Of a stretch of 64,000 nt of DNA, positions 36,134-44,557 are shown piece by piece. The position numbers and the translations under genes are program-made. How positions within the stretch are numbered: position 1 is the first letter of the stretch; the number at the start of each line of letters is the position of its first letter. The notes under the pieces were generated by a model. It was given only the letters and a program-made list of their open reading frames with translations, did no database searches and was not told the origin of the DNA. The stretch lies in assembly GCA_017937095.1 (NCBI GenBank), contig JAGBEG010000017.1, positions 124,001 to 188,000 of the forward strand, in the 5' to 3' direction. This DNA is from Roseburia sp. (lineage in GTDB: Bacteria; Bacillota; Clostridia; Lachnospirales; Lachnospiraceae).

Positions 36134-37699
36134 TTGCATTTTCATATATTGACGCTTTTCCCGGACATGGTCATGCAGGGGCTTTCCCAGAGCATCATCG
36201 GACGTGCCGCAGAGCGGGGGCTGCTCTCCATAGAGACGGTCAATATCCGCGACTATACGAAGGACAGGCACAGGAAGGTGGACGATTATCCTTACGGCGG
36301 CGGCGCGGGAATGCTGATGCAGGCACAGCCCGTTTACGATGCGTGGAAAGCGGTGAAGGAGCGCATTGCAGACAGGGCACAGGCGGTATCACCGCAGCAT
36401 GTCCCGTGCGGGTACGCGACGCCGCAGAAAGGGCAGGCGCAGGATGCGAGGGAGCAGACGAAACAGGCGGCATCGCAGCGCGTCCGCACGGTGTATGTGA
36501 CGCCGCAGGGCGCGACGTTCACCCAGCAGATGGCAAAGGAACTGGCGAAGGAGGAGGACGTGATTTTCCTCTGCGGGCACTATGAGGGAATCGATGAGCG
36601 CGTGCTCGAGGAGATCGTCACGGACTATATTTCGATTGGCGACTACGTTCTGACCGGAGGGGAACTCCCGGCGATGGTCATGATCGATGCGATTTCGCGG
36701 ATGGTGCCGGGCGTATTGACGAACGGTGAGTCCGGCGACACAGAATCCTTTGAGGGGAATCTGTTGGAATATCCGCAGTACAGCCGCCCGGAGGAATGGC
36801 ATGGAAAAAGTGTGCCAAAGGTTCTTCTTTCCGGCAATCAGCGGATGATCGATGCGTGGCGAAGGGAAGCGGCGGTAGCGCGCACGAGGGAGCGCAGACC
36901 GGATCTTTACCGGAAATATGAACAGGGGCAGGAATGCATTGCCTCATTGAAGAAACAGAAGCTGCTTCATATGGATATGATAGAGCTGATCGCGAGAGGA
37001 CAGGCGCAGATCATTTTCGCAGAGGGGGCAAATATCTGCCTTAGGGATATGGCAAGCGGAATTTATTTCCATACGGCGGAGAATGAGAACATGGGCAAGC
37101 GGATGCTTAAGGAGCTTGCGAAGCAGGCAGATGCGGCGTCCGGCGTGGGGCTTCTGGTGCTGCATCAGGAGTTTATGGTGGAGCAGGCAAAGCGGCAGAT
37201 TGGTCTTTCCGATATTATGGCGTGCAGTCAGGTCGTGTATACAAAGCGCGAGAAGCTCCCGGTTACCGGGCTTTACAGCGTGGACGGCGAGGAACACGCG
37301 GGGCAGCCAGGAATCCGGCCGCTTGGGATGGAGCATATAGATGCGGTAGTCCGTCACTACGGTGAGATCGTCGACCGGGAATATATCGCAGACCGCATTG
37401 CGAAGCAGGCGATGTTCGGCGCTTTCTTAGGCGGGGAACTGGCAGGCTTTGTGGGGATGCACGCGGAGGGGAGCATCGGGATGCTTCATGTCCTGCCGGA
37501 ATACCGGGGCAGGAAGTTTGGCAAGGCGCTTGAGACGTACATGATCAATCGCTGTCTGGAACGCGGGTACACGCCGTATGGACAGGTCGCGGTCGGAAAT
37601 GGGATTTCAAAGCAGTTACAGGAGTCGCTTGGCTTGTGTTTTTCCAGATCATGCGTGTACTGGCTGGAGAAAGCACAGGAAGAGGAGAAGGAGAGGTAG
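36134..37699 (+). CDS. trmD: tRNA (guanine37-N1)-methyltransferase TrmD fused to a C-terminal GNAT domain
   Basis: 521 residues, twice the usual TrmD length (about 240-250). Residues 1-260 are TrmD: trefoil-knot SAM-binding motifs GDYVLTGGELPAMVMID and LLSGNQRMIDAWRR. A 25-residue Gln/Ala-rich insertion follows AWKAVKER near residue 75. Residues 260-390 are a linker domain of unknown type; about 394-515 form a GNAT acetyltransferase (RPLGMEHIDAVV, then HVLPEYRGRKFGKALE). The initiation codon is TTG at 36134 with GGAGGGAGGAAACG upstream. TrmD methylates G37 of tRNAs; the acetyl acceptor of the GNAT part is unknown. Confidence 0.92.
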   Translation: MHFHILTLFPDMVMQGLSQSIIGRAAERGLLSIETVNIRDYTKDRHRKVDDYPYGGGAGMLMQAQPVYDAWKAVKERIADRAQAVSPQHVPCGYATPQKGQAQDAREQTKQAASQRVRTVYVTPQGATFTQQMAKELAKEEDVIFLCGHYEGIDERVLEEIVTDYISIGDYVLTGGELPAMVMIDAISRMVPGVLTNGESGDTESFEGNLLEYPQYSRPEEWHGKSVPKVLLSGNQRMIDAWRREAAVARTRERRPDLYRKYEQGQECIASLKKQKLLHMDMIELIARGQAQIIFAEGANICLRDMASGIYFHTAENENMGKRMLKELAKQADAASGVGLLVLHQEFMVEQAKRQIGLSDIMACSQVVYTKREKLPVTGLYSVDGEEHAGQPGIRPLGMEHIDAVVRHYGEIVDREYIADRIAKQAMFGAFLGGELAGFVGMHAEGSIGMLHVLPEYRGRKFGKALETYMINRCLERGYTPYGQVAVGNGISKQLQESLGLCFSRSCVYWLEKAQEEEKER

Positions 37700-37707
37700 A
37701 GGAGAAG

Positions 37708-38496
37708 ATGAAAGCGTTTGTGTCGTGCCTTAGCACGGATAATTATTTAAACGGGATTCTGGTGTTGTATCAGAGTCTTCTGGACACAAATACAACATAT
37801 CCGTTCTATTGTCTGGTGTCCAGTCAGGTGAGCGAGGAGACAAGGAGCAGTCTGGAAAAAGTGGGAATCCATGTCATTGTGCGTGACGCGGTGTCCGTGT
37901 CTGAGATTACCAACCGCCCGATGGAGGGATGGGATTACACCTATTTCAAGTTCCGTCTGTTCGAGCTGACGGAGTTCGAAAAGCTGGTATATCTCGATGC
38001 GGATATGATCGTGATGCAGAATATTGATGCGCTGTTCGGCGAGAAGGCAATCGCGATCTGTCAGGACGGCTACCAGTTTACCGGAATCAAGGAGAAGGAG
38101 AACTGCGGCTGCAACTCGGGGCTGATGGTGATAGAACCGGATGTGGAATTGTTCCACAAGCTCGTTGCAGAACTTCCGTCAGCCATGGAGCGCGGTCTTT
38201 CCGGGGATCAGGAGGTCTTAAATCTCTTTTTGGATGGAAATACATGGCTTCCTGCGTACTACAACATGACGCCGAACATGATCGATAAGGCGTGCTACCG
38301 CGAGAAATATTTTGATTTCCGCTATAAGGATATCCGGGTCGTTCATTTTATCTGGAAGATGAAGCCGTTTTTTACAACGAAAATCGGTTTGAAGCGCTTT
38401 TTCTCCATGCTGACGCGCCTGCATTTTTACGAGATCAGGGCGAACCGGTATTATTATAAGGAAATGAAGAAAATCATGAGCAGGCTTGCGGCGTGA
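37708..38496 (+). CDS. GT8-family glycosyltransferase (glycogenin-like)
   Basis: 262 residues. AFVSCLSTDNYLNGILVLYQSL and the metal-binding DxD in YLDADMIVMQNIDALF place it in family GT8, with the conserved NSGLMVIEPD later. Such enzymes add glucose or galactose to glycogenin-like or surface acceptors. ATG at 37708 follows GGAGA; upstream codons overlap trmD. It sits between trmD and rplS, where it is not usually found. Confidence 0.85.
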   Translation: MKAFVSCLSTDNYLNGILVLYQSLLDTNTTYPFYCLVSSQVSEETRSSLEKVGIHVIVRDAVSVSEITNRPMEGWDYTYFKFRLFELTEFEKLVYLDADMIVMQNIDALFGEKAIAICQDGYQFTGIKEKENCGCNSGLMVIEPDVELFHKLVAELPSAMERGLSGDQEVLNLFLDGNTWLPAYYNMTPNMIDKACYREKYFDFRYKDIRVVHFIWKMKPFFTTKIGLKRFFSMLTRLHFYEIRANRYYYKEMKKIMSRLAA

Positions 38497-38506
38497 CCAC
38501 AAGGAG

Positions 38507-38675
38507 AACTGTTACGGTGTTTCGCAACAGTTTGACCCAGGACTTTGCACTTGCTGCAAAGTCCGTGAGGATATGCAAATTTAGCTAGGAGGGAATCTGC
38601 CCTTCGCCGCAGGCGATTTTAAATGGGCAGATTCCGTAACAGTTCCGCCGGAAGGCGGAACTGTTACGAAACACC
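38507..38675 (+). other. Highly structured intergenic element (nested hairpins) between the GT8 gene and rplS
   Basis: Three local stems: GGACTTTGCA/TGCAAAGTCC (38540-38549 with 38555-38564), GGAATCTGCCC/GGGCAGATTCC (38592-38602 with 38625-38635), and the 14-bp GTAACAGTTCCGCC/GGCGGAACTGTTAC (38636-38649 with 38654-38667, GGAA loop). An outer 9-bp pair GGTGTTTCG (38516-38524) with CGAAACACC (38667-38675) encloses them. AACTGTTAC at 38507-38515 can also pair with GTAACAGTT (38636-38644) or AACTGTT locally with AACAGTT (38526-38532), so alternative folds exist. No T-tract follows. Function unknown. Confidence 0.7.
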
Positions 38676-38696
38676 CGGAAAAGTTGTAAAAATCGC

Positions 38697-38725
38697 TTTA
38701 CATTTGAAACAAGTTATGGTAAGAT
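38697..38725 (+). promoter_or_regulatory. Putative rplS promoter
   Basis: TTTACA (38697-38702), 17-bp spacer, TAAGAT (38720-38725), giving a leader of about 70 nt before the ATG at 38804. Confidence 0.6.
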
Positions 38726-38803
38726 ACAAAAGTTGTGAGTAAATAGATGGTCCTCTGTTACGGGAAGCGTATTAAGAACATCCAAATATCAGGAGGTCAC
38801 AAA

Positions 38804-39157
38804 ATGAACGCAAGTGAGATTATTAAGAGCATTGAAGCAGAGCAGTTAAAGGCTGAGGTTCCGGAGTTCCGCGTTGGCGATACCGTTAAGGTTTACGGTA
38901 AGATCAAAGAGGGAAACCGTGAGAGAATCCAGGTATTCGAGGGAACTGTCATCAAGAGACAGGGCGGAAGCAACCGCGAGACCTTCACCGTAAGAAAGAT
39001 TTCCAACGGTGTCGGCGTAGAGAAGACCTGGCCGTTACATTCTCCGAACGTTGAGAAGGTAGAGGTTGTTCGTCAGGGTAAGGTAAGACGTGCAAAGTTG
39101 TTCTACTTAAGAGACCGTGTCGGCAAGAAGGCAAAGGTAAAAGAGCTTGTAAAATAA
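38804..39157 (+). CDS. rplS: 50S ribosomal protein L19
   Basis: 117 residues, standard length. [19 protein letters not shown], then [21 protein letters not shown], are typical. AGGAGGTCACAAA precedes the ATG at 38804. It is separated from trmD by the GT8 gene and the structured element, with its own promoter and terminator. Confidence 0.98.
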   Translation: MNASEIIKSIEAEQLKAEVPEFRVGDTVKVYGKIKEGNRERIQVFEGTVIKRQGGSNRETFTVRKISNGVGVEKTWPLHSPNVEKVEVVRQGKVRRAKLFYLRDRVGKKAKVKELVK

Positions 39158-39170
39158 TTGCAGCGCAGGG

Positions 39171-39215
39171 AGAGCCTGACAGCATTTCAAAGAGATGCTG
39201 CCGGGCTCTTTTTTG
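39171..39215 (+). terminator. Rho-independent terminator after rplS
   Basis: AGAGCC and AGCAT on the left pair with ATGCT and GGCTCT on the right around a TTCAAAG-like loop, followed by TTTTTT. CTCTATAGGAA follows at 39216. Confidence 0.85.
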
Positions 39216-39281
39216 CTCTATAGGAAATATCATATTGCTGCAAATCGTGAAAGTGCGGATTCCATTTTTACTCTATAGGAA
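39216..39281 (+). repeat. Two copies of CTCTATAGGAA in the rplS downstream region
   Basis: The 11-mer CTCTATAGGAA occurs at 39216-39226 and 39271-39281, and a third copy at 35496-35506 follows the khpA terminator. Each copy follows a T-rich stretch. Exact function unknown. Confidence 0.75.
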
Positions 39282-39342
39282 CTTGCAAAAACATGCACAA
39301 AAATTTTGTGAAAATAACTGTAAATATATACAATATATGGTA

Positions 39343-39374
39343 TTGACAAAATTTTTGAGGGGGGGGGGTAAAAT
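39343..39374 (+). promoter_or_regulatory. Promoter with a ten-G spacer tract, candidate phase-variable switch
   Basis: TTGACA (39343-39348) and TAAAAT (39369-39374) are separated by 20 bp, of which 39359-39368 are ten consecutive G residues. The optimum spacing is about 17 bp, so loss of two or three G would create a near-ideal promoter; the present length should be weak. It lies 72 bp before the surface protein gene at 39447. Slipped-strand changes are expected in long G tracts. Confidence 0.7.
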
Positions 39375-39446
39375 AGTATATAGATTTTTGAGAAAAAGCT
39401 CGAAAATACAGAAAAATCAATTCCATAAAATGGAGGTACAAAAGTT

Positions 39447-40190
39447 ATGAAGAAGAAACTATTGACAGCCGTATTGAGTGTGGTATTGTGTCTTGGGTCA
39501 GCAATGACTGTTATGGCAGCGCCCAGCCCGACATCCCAGAATACCTATCAGGCACAGACGGGATCTGTAGACACGTATGTTGCAGCAGCGCCGAGTGAGG
39601 TGAAAGCGGCGTATGAAAGCTATCAGGCAGCGACAGCAGCCGGTGACGAGCAGGCTTACAAGTCATTTATTAAGGCACAGACCGGCGCGGATGTGGATAA
39701 GGTAGTAACATCCGGCATTGTTGATGTAGTAAGACCGAACGTTTCCGATGCACAGCTTGCAAAAGGTATCGTTGTTACATTTCCTGCGGCGGGAATCCGG
39801 GCAAACAGTCAGGTTATCGTACTTCACTTAAACAATCAGGGAGTATGGGAACAGCTTCCGGTTTCTGCGGTAGGTGACGGAACGATTTCAGCTACATTTA
39901 CATCTTTCTCACTTGTATTTTATGCAGAAGTAGAGACAAGCGTTTCCGAACATTATCATCAGTATAGTGAGTTCACAACAGCGCCTACGGCTGAAACATG
40001 GGGATACACCACACATTACTGCGAGTGTGGTGACATCTACTATGACAACTATGTTGCTCCGACAAGCCAGAGCGCAGCGGCAGTTACTTCTCCGAAGACC
40101 GGAGAGAGCAATATGCCGATGGTAGTTCTTTTCGCAGCAGCGGCAGCAGCCGGTGCGGCAGTATGTGTAAGACGCAAGGTAAATGCGTAA
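39447..40190 (+). CDS. Secreted surface protein with SPKTG sortase signal
   Basis: 247 residues. A signal peptide ends near residue 24-25 (SAMTVMAA). The middle is Ala/Ser/Thr-rich; a segment EHYHQYSEF, then HYCECGDIYYDN, has His/Cys residues and resembles repeats in Lachnospiraceae wall proteins. The C-terminus has SPKTG at residues 215-219, then a hydrophobic segment and RRK, a sortase-sorting signal of the (S/P)PxTG type recognised by Clostridial class B sortases. A class B sortase gene is two genes downstream. GGAGG precedes the ATG by 10 bp. Expression may switch through the G tract in the promoter. Confidence 0.85.
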   Translation: MKKKLLTAVLSVVLCLGSAMTVMAAPSPTSQNTYQAQTGSVDTYVAAAPSEVKAAYESYQAATAAGDEQAYKSFIKAQTGADVDKVVTSGIVDVVRPNVSDAQLAKGIVVTFPAAGIRANSQVIVLHLNNQGVWEQLPVSAVGDGTISATFTSFSLVFYAEVETSVSEHYHQYSEFTTAPTAETWGYTTHYCECGDIYYDNYVAPTSQSAAAVTSPKTGESNMPMVVLFAAAAAAGAAVCVRRKVNA

Positions 40191-40213
40191 AAGAGTGTTT
40201 TAGGACAGAATCT

Positions 40214-40250
40214 GGATCGCCGGACTTTTAAAGCCCGGCGATTCCTTTTT
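40214..40250 (+). terminator. Rho-independent terminator after the surface protein gene
   Basis: GGATCGCCGG pairs with CCGGCGATTCC (40216-40223 with 40235-40242 as perfect core), followed by TTTTT. Confidence 0.88.
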
Positions 40251-40310
40251 GAATAAGGAAAGGCGATGCCCCGGGAAAGCAGGGCGCCTGTGTGTTTGGG
40301 AGAGACAAAC

Positions 40311-41360
40311 GTGAGTAAAAGAGTATGCGCGGACGGTTTAAAGTATGGAAAGGGCAGGCGTGCGGTTCTTAAAATGATAACAGTCGTATTGCTTCTGGTT
40401 GCAATTTTGGCGGGAACGGTATATAGTATTTGGTGGTCTGGCAGGAGCAGTCTGCTCAAAGATAGCAGCAATCCGTGGTCCGGAAGCATCAATTCGGATG
40501 CGGATGAGATCGTGGCGGAGAAAATTGACGGTGTGACATATTATTATCAGCCTGATATCCTGAATATTCTCTGTGTCGGAATCGACAAGGAAGGGGAACT
40601 GACAGGGGTCGATTACAGCGGAAACAGCAGAGGACAGTCCGATGCGATTTTCCTCGTGTCGCTTGATTTGAAAAAGAAAGACATCCGGGTGATTACGGTG
40701 CCCCGGGATACGGTTGTGAATCTGGAAATGTATGATGTGCTGGGGAATTACATGGGAAAGACTGAGGGACAGATTGCGCTCCAGTACGCTTACGGGGATG
40801 GTATGCAGCAGAGTGCAGAGTTGGTATCAAAGCGCGTGTCGGAGATTTTCGGAACGATACTGATCAGCGGTTATGCTGTTTTGGATCTGGAGTGTATCCA
40901 GATTTTGAATGACATGATCGGCGGGGTGGATGTGACGATGGATCAGGATTATACGATGCTGGATGAGGCTTTTGTAGAAGGGGAGACGGTGCATCTGACG
41001 GGCGAACAGACGATGCATTTTGTGCGGAACCGTGATACGGAGATTCCGGCGAGCGCGTATACCAGACTTAACAGGCAAAAGCTTTATCTGGAAGCATTTG
41101 CCAGACAGGCAAAGCACGCGGTGAAAGAGAATATCGGATTGCCCGTGAAGATATTGGAAGAAATCAAAAACTACATGGTGACGGATATGAGCGCGTCACA
41201 GATACTTTATCTGGCGACCGAAGTGGTGAATTATGATTTTTCGGGCGACGGTATGTATATACTGCAGGGCGATATTGTAGATAACGACGGATACGAATGG
41301 TTTTATCCGAATCAGGATGCGCTGAATGCGTTGAAAATTCAGTTGTTTTATACGAAATAA
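40311..41360 (+). CDS. LytR-CpsA-Psr (LCP) family protein
   Basis: 349 residues from a GTG at 40311. A cytoplasmic basic stretch and a signal-anchor (about residues 23-43) precede the LCP domain: ILCVGIDKE, SDAIFLVSLDLKKKDIRVITVPRDT and FVRNRDTEIPASAYTRLNRQ. LCP proteins transfer undecaprenyl-linked polymers to peptidoglycan. ATG at 40266 also has a ribosome-binding site (AAGGAAAGG), so the start is uncertain. Neighbours are a sorted protein and a sortase. Confidence 0.9.
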   Translation: MSKRVCADGLKYGKGRRAVLKMITVVLLLVAILAGTVYSIWWSGRSSLLKDSSNPWSGSINSDADEIVAEKIDGVTYYYQPDILNILCVGIDKEGELTGVDYSGNSRGQSDAIFLVSLDLKKKDIRVITVPRDTVVNLEMYDVLGNYMGKTEGQIALQYAYGDGMQQSAELVSKRVSEIFGTILISGYAVLDLECIQILNDMIGGVDVTMDQDYTMLDEAFVEGETVHLTGEQTMHFVRNRDTEIPASAYTRLNRQKLYLEAFARQAKHAVKENIGLPVKILEEIKNYMVTDMSASQILYLATEVVNYDFSGDGMYILQGDIVDNDGYEWFYPNQDALNALKIQLFYTK

Positions 41361-41380
41361 GAGAAAATAAGAGGATGCAT

Positions 41381-42256
41381 ATGAAATCAAATAACAGGTG
41401 GAGAACCTTTGTGGAGAAAGTAAAGACGGACGCAGCGTGCAAAAAACGTTTTTTACAGATTGTGATTGCCGTACTTCTCGTGATCGCCGTCTGCTGCATT
41501 GGCTATGCGGTGCATTATTATCGTGCATTGGACACGCAGGAAGCGCTGTATGAGGAACTGCGCGTGACGGAAGCACAGGAGGTCGTGATCGAGGCAGATG
41601 TGACGGAACAGGAGGAAACGGAGCAGGAGACCTGTGAAGCCGTCTATGATTTTGACGCGCTCCGGGAAGAAAATGCAGACATTTACGCGTGGATTACGGT
41701 TCCGGGAACGCAGGTCGATTATCCGGTACTCCAGAGCGAGACGGACAATTATTATCTGGAACACAATCTGGACGGCTCTTCGGGATATCCGGGATGCCTT
41801 TATACAAACGAGTGCAATCTCAAGGACTTTTCGGATTACAATACGGTCATTTATGGACATAATATGAAGGACGGCAGTATGTTCGGCTGTCTGCATTCCT
41901 ATGAGGATGGGGAATTTTTTGAGGAGAACCGCCACATTATCGTTTATACGGAAGAAAAATGTCTGACCTATGAAATCTATGCGGCGGTGAAGTTCACGGA
42001 TGTTTATATTCCGGCTTATTATGATTCTGCGACTGCTTCCGGCAGGGATGCGTTTCTTGCGGCTGTGAGGGAAGAGAGCGCCGGGAGCGAGGTCTCGCAT
42101 ATTGCAGAGGATATCGAAATCCAGCCGGAGGATAAGATTATCACGCTCTCTACCTGTGTGAACGGCGAGCGGGCAAAGCGCTGGCTGATTGTCGGCAGGC
42201 TGGTGAGTGAGATGCCGTATTCGGATTCTGACGGCACCACTGGTAAGGAAAATTAA
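41381..42256 (+). CDS. srtB: Class B sortase
   Basis: 291 residues: N-terminal membrane anchor (about residues 24-44), then the sortase barrel. NTVIYGHNMKDGSMFG has the catalytic His, TLSTCVNG the catalytic Cys, and RAKRWLIVGR the Arg; the class B sequence TLSTC is intact. It likely anchors proteins with (S/P)PxTG signals, such as the upstream SPKTG protein. ATG at 41381 follows AAGAGG; an ATG two codons upstream is an alternative. Confidence 0.93.
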   Translation: MKSNNRWRTFVEKVKTDAACKKRFLQIVIAVLLVIAVCCIGYAVHYYRALDTQEALYEELRVTEAQEVVIEADVTEQEETEQETCEAVYDFDALREENADIYAWITVPGTQVDYPVLQSETDNYYLEHNLDGSSGYPGCLYTNECNLKDFSDYNTVIYGHNMKDGSMFGCLHSYEDGEFFEENRHIIVYTEEKCLTYEIYAAVKFTDVYIPAYYDSATASGRDAFLAAVREESAGSEVSHIAEDIEIQPEDKIITLSTCVNGERAKRWLIVGRLVSEMPYSDSDGTTGKEN

Positions 42257-42262
42257 ATTGCG

Positions 42263-42312
42263 AAGCCACATGGTTTGTGTTAAAGTAGAACAGGAATCAT
42301 GTGGCTTTTTTT
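42263..42312 (+). terminator. Rho-independent terminator after the sortase gene
   Basis: AAGCCACATG (42263-42272) pairs with CATGTGGCTT (42298-42307), then TTTTT. The T-tract ends just before the signal peptidase ribosome-binding site. Confidence 0.8.
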
Positions 42313-42324
42313 CGGAGAGATAAA

Positions 42325-42906
42325 ATGCGTAGACGTAGAAGCGGATTGAATTTTGGAAGACAGAAGAAGAAAGTAAATATGGCAATTGTGCGGGAAGTGT
42401 GCGTCTGGGCAGTTGAGATTCTGATTACACTTCTTGTTGCGTTTACACTGGTATATTTTATTGGATTACGTACAAGTGTAGTTGGACAGTCCATGGCGGA
42501 GACTTTGCAGAGCGGGGATGAGATTCTGGTCAACCGCTTTATCTATAAGGTGACAAACCCTAAGCCGAATGATATTATCGTATTTTTGCCGAACGGAAAT
42601 GAGAAATCGCACTATTATGTCAAACGGGTCATCGGCGTCCCCGGGGATACGATCCAGATTAAGAATGGGGATGTCTACGTGAACGGTGAGCTGTTCGAGG
42701 AAGAAGTCAGCGTGGCGTCGATTGAGGATGCCGGACTTGCCGGGGAGGAGATCACATTAGCGCAGGACGAGTTCTTTGTGCTCGGCGATAACCGCAACAA
42801 CAGCGAGGACAGCCGCTATGCAAATATCGGCAACATCAGGAAGGAATATATTATAGGAAAAGCGTGGTTTATCGTGGCTCCGTGGGGAGATTTCGGTTTT
42901 TTGTAA
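42325..42906 (+). CDS. lepB: Signal peptidase I
   Basis: 193 residues with one N-terminal membrane segment. S56 in VVGQSMAETL is the catalytic serine and the lysine in YVKRVIGVPGD completes the dyad; GDNRNNSEDSR is the conserved Box E. It removes signal peptides of exported proteins, such as the SPKTG surface protein. GGAGAGATAAA precedes ATG at 42325. Confidence 0.95.
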   Translation: MRRRRSGLNFGRQKKKVNMAIVREVCVWAVEILITLLVAFTLVYFIGLRTSVVGQSMAETLQSGDEILVNRFIYKVTNPKPNDIIVFLPNGNEKSHYYVKRVIGVPGDTIQIKNGDVYVNGELFEEEVSVASIEDAGLAGEEITLAQDEFFVLGDNRNNSEDSRYANIGNIRKEYIIGKAWFIVAPWGDFGFL

Positions 42907-42932
42907 GACACGTTTGGGCATAGGAGGTAAGG

Positions 42933-43793
42933 ATGCAATTTCAATGGTACCCCGGGCATATGACGAAAGCAAAGCGTCAGATGCAGGAAGATATGAAACT
43001 GATCGATCTGGTCATCGAACTGGTGGACGCGAGGATTCCGCTTAGCAGCCGGAATCCGGATATCGACGAGCTTGGCAGGAATAAGGCAAGGCTGATTCTT
43101 TTGAATAAGTCGGATCTCGCGGACGAAGCGGCGGGCAGGGCATGGTCGGATTACTTTAAAGCGAAGGGCTGCTTTGTGGTAGCCCTGGATTCGCGTAATA
43201 AGACGGGCATGAAGGAAGTGACCGCGGTTGTCATGGAAGCCTGCAGGGAGAAGATTGAGCGCGACAGAAAACGGGGGATTGTAAACCGTCCGGTGCGTGC
43301 GATGGTGGTTGGGATTCCGAACGTCGGGAAATCGACCTTCATCAATTCCTATGCGGGGCGCGCATGTGCCAAGACCGGGAATAAGCCCGGCGTCACAAAG
43401 GGCAAGCAGTGGATCAGGCTCAATAAGAATGTAGAGCTTTTAGATACGCCGGGAATCCTCTGGCCGAAGTTCGAGGATCAGAGCGTGGGGCTAAAACTGG
43501 CGTTGATCGGTGCGATTAAGGACGAGATATTAAATATCGACGAACTGTCCTTAGAGCTGATTAAGATTTTGACCGCATATTATCCGGGAGCGCTAAACGC
43601 GCGCTATGGCACGGATGAGCAGCCGGTTGACGAAGCGGCAGAGCCGGCACAGATACTGGGACAGATCGCGGCAAACCGCAAGTGTGTGGCGCGCGGCGAC
43701 GAACTTGATTACAGTAAGGCGGCGGCGCTTCTGATAGATGAATTTCGCAGCGGCAGGCTGGGAAGAATTACACTGGAGCGACCGGAGGGATAG
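42933..43793 (+). CDS. rbgA: Ribosome biogenesis GTPase YlqF/RbgA
   Basis: 286 residues. Circularly permuted GTPase: G4 LNKSDLAD precedes G1 GIPNVGKSTFINSYAGR, then G3-like LLDTPGILWPK. It is needed for 50S assembly. AGGAGGTAAGG precedes the ATG. rnhB follows after 2 bp, the conserved ylqF-rnhB order. Confidence 0.95.
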   Translation: MQFQWYPGHMTKAKRQMQEDMKLIDLVIELVDARIPLSSRNPDIDELGRNKARLILLNKSDLADEAAGRAWSDYFKAKGCFVVALDSRNKTGMKEVTAVVMEACREKIERDRKRGIVNRPVRAMVVGIPNVGKSTFINSYAGRACAKTGNKPGVTKGKQWIRLNKNVELLDTPGILWPKFEDQSVGLKLALIGAIKDEILNIDELSLELIKILTAYYPGALNARYGTDEQPVDEAAEPAQILGQIAANRKCVARGDELDYSKAAALLIDEFRSGRLGRITLERPEG

Positions 43794-43795
43794 CG

Positions 43796-44557
43796 ATGGA
43801 AGCGAAGAAAATCGGAGAGATCAAAGACGAGCTTAAGGCGGCAGAGGATGTGATGCTGCCTTCTTTTATCGAAAAATATCAGGCGGACGAGCGCGCCGGG
43901 GTAAAAAAGCTCTGTGAGCAGGCGGGTACGAGACTGAGAAAGCTTGAGGCGGAGCGGGCGCGCACCGAAGCGCTCTGGAAATACGAGAGAGAATACAGCA
44001 TGTATACACGCATCTGCGGCATTGACGAGGTGGGCAGAGGTCCGCTTGCCGGACCTGTCGTCGCGGGAGCGGTCATTTTGCCGAAGGACTGTGATATTCT
44101 ATACATCAATGATTCCAAGAAGCTGTCGGCGGCAAAGCGGGAGGAGCTTTACGATATCATTATGGAGAAAGCGGTCGTAGTCGGCATCGGGATGGCAAGC
44201 CCGCAGAGGATTGACGAGATCAACATTTTACAGGCAAACTACGAGGCGATGCGCGAGGCTATAAGCAAATTGGGCGAAGCGCCCGATATATTATTAAATG
44301 ATGCGGTGACGATTCCGGGCGTCGCGATCCGGCAGGTGCCGATCATCAAGGGCGATGCGAAGAGCATTTCCATCGGTGCGGCGAGCATCGTGGCGAAGGT
44401 GACGAGGGACCGCCTGATGGTGGAGTACGATAAGATTATGCCGGAATATGGGTTTGCCTCGAACAAGGGCTACGGCTCGGCGGAGCATATCGCGGCGTTA
44501 AAGAAGTATGGACCGTCCCCGATTCACCGCAGAAGCTTTATCGGAAATTTTGTGTGA
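43796..44557 (+). CDS. rnhB: Ribonuclease HII
   Basis: 253 residues. ICGIDEVGRGPLAGPVVAGAVIL has the first catalytic aspartate and glutamate; ASIVAKVTRDRLM and GYGSAEHIAALKKYGPSPIHR are the conserved C-terminal motifs. It removes RNA in DNA-RNA hybrids. An N-terminal extension of about 70 residues is typical of Firmicutes. Confidence 0.96.
   Translation: MEAKKIGEIKDELKAAEDVMLPSFIEKYQADERAGVKKLCEQAGTRLRKLEAERARTEALWKYEREYSMYTRICGIDEVGRGPLAGPVVAGAVILPKDCDILYINDSKKLSAAKREELYDIIMEKAVVVGIGMASPQRIDEINILQANYEAMREAISKLGEAPDILLNDAVTIPGVAIRQVPIIKGDAKSISIGAASIVAKVTRDRLMVEYDKIMPEYGFASNKGYGSAEHIAALKKYGPSPIHRRSFIGNFV

Noticed and set aside
39235-39450. A 71-codon plus-strand frame upstream of the surface protein
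   Set aside because: It crosses the poly-G promoter and T-rich DNA, has no ribosome-binding site, and matches nothing.
41453-42385. A 310-codon minus-strand frame opposite the sortase gene
   Set aside because: Antisense to a gene with intact sortase motifs; no start signal or family resemblance.
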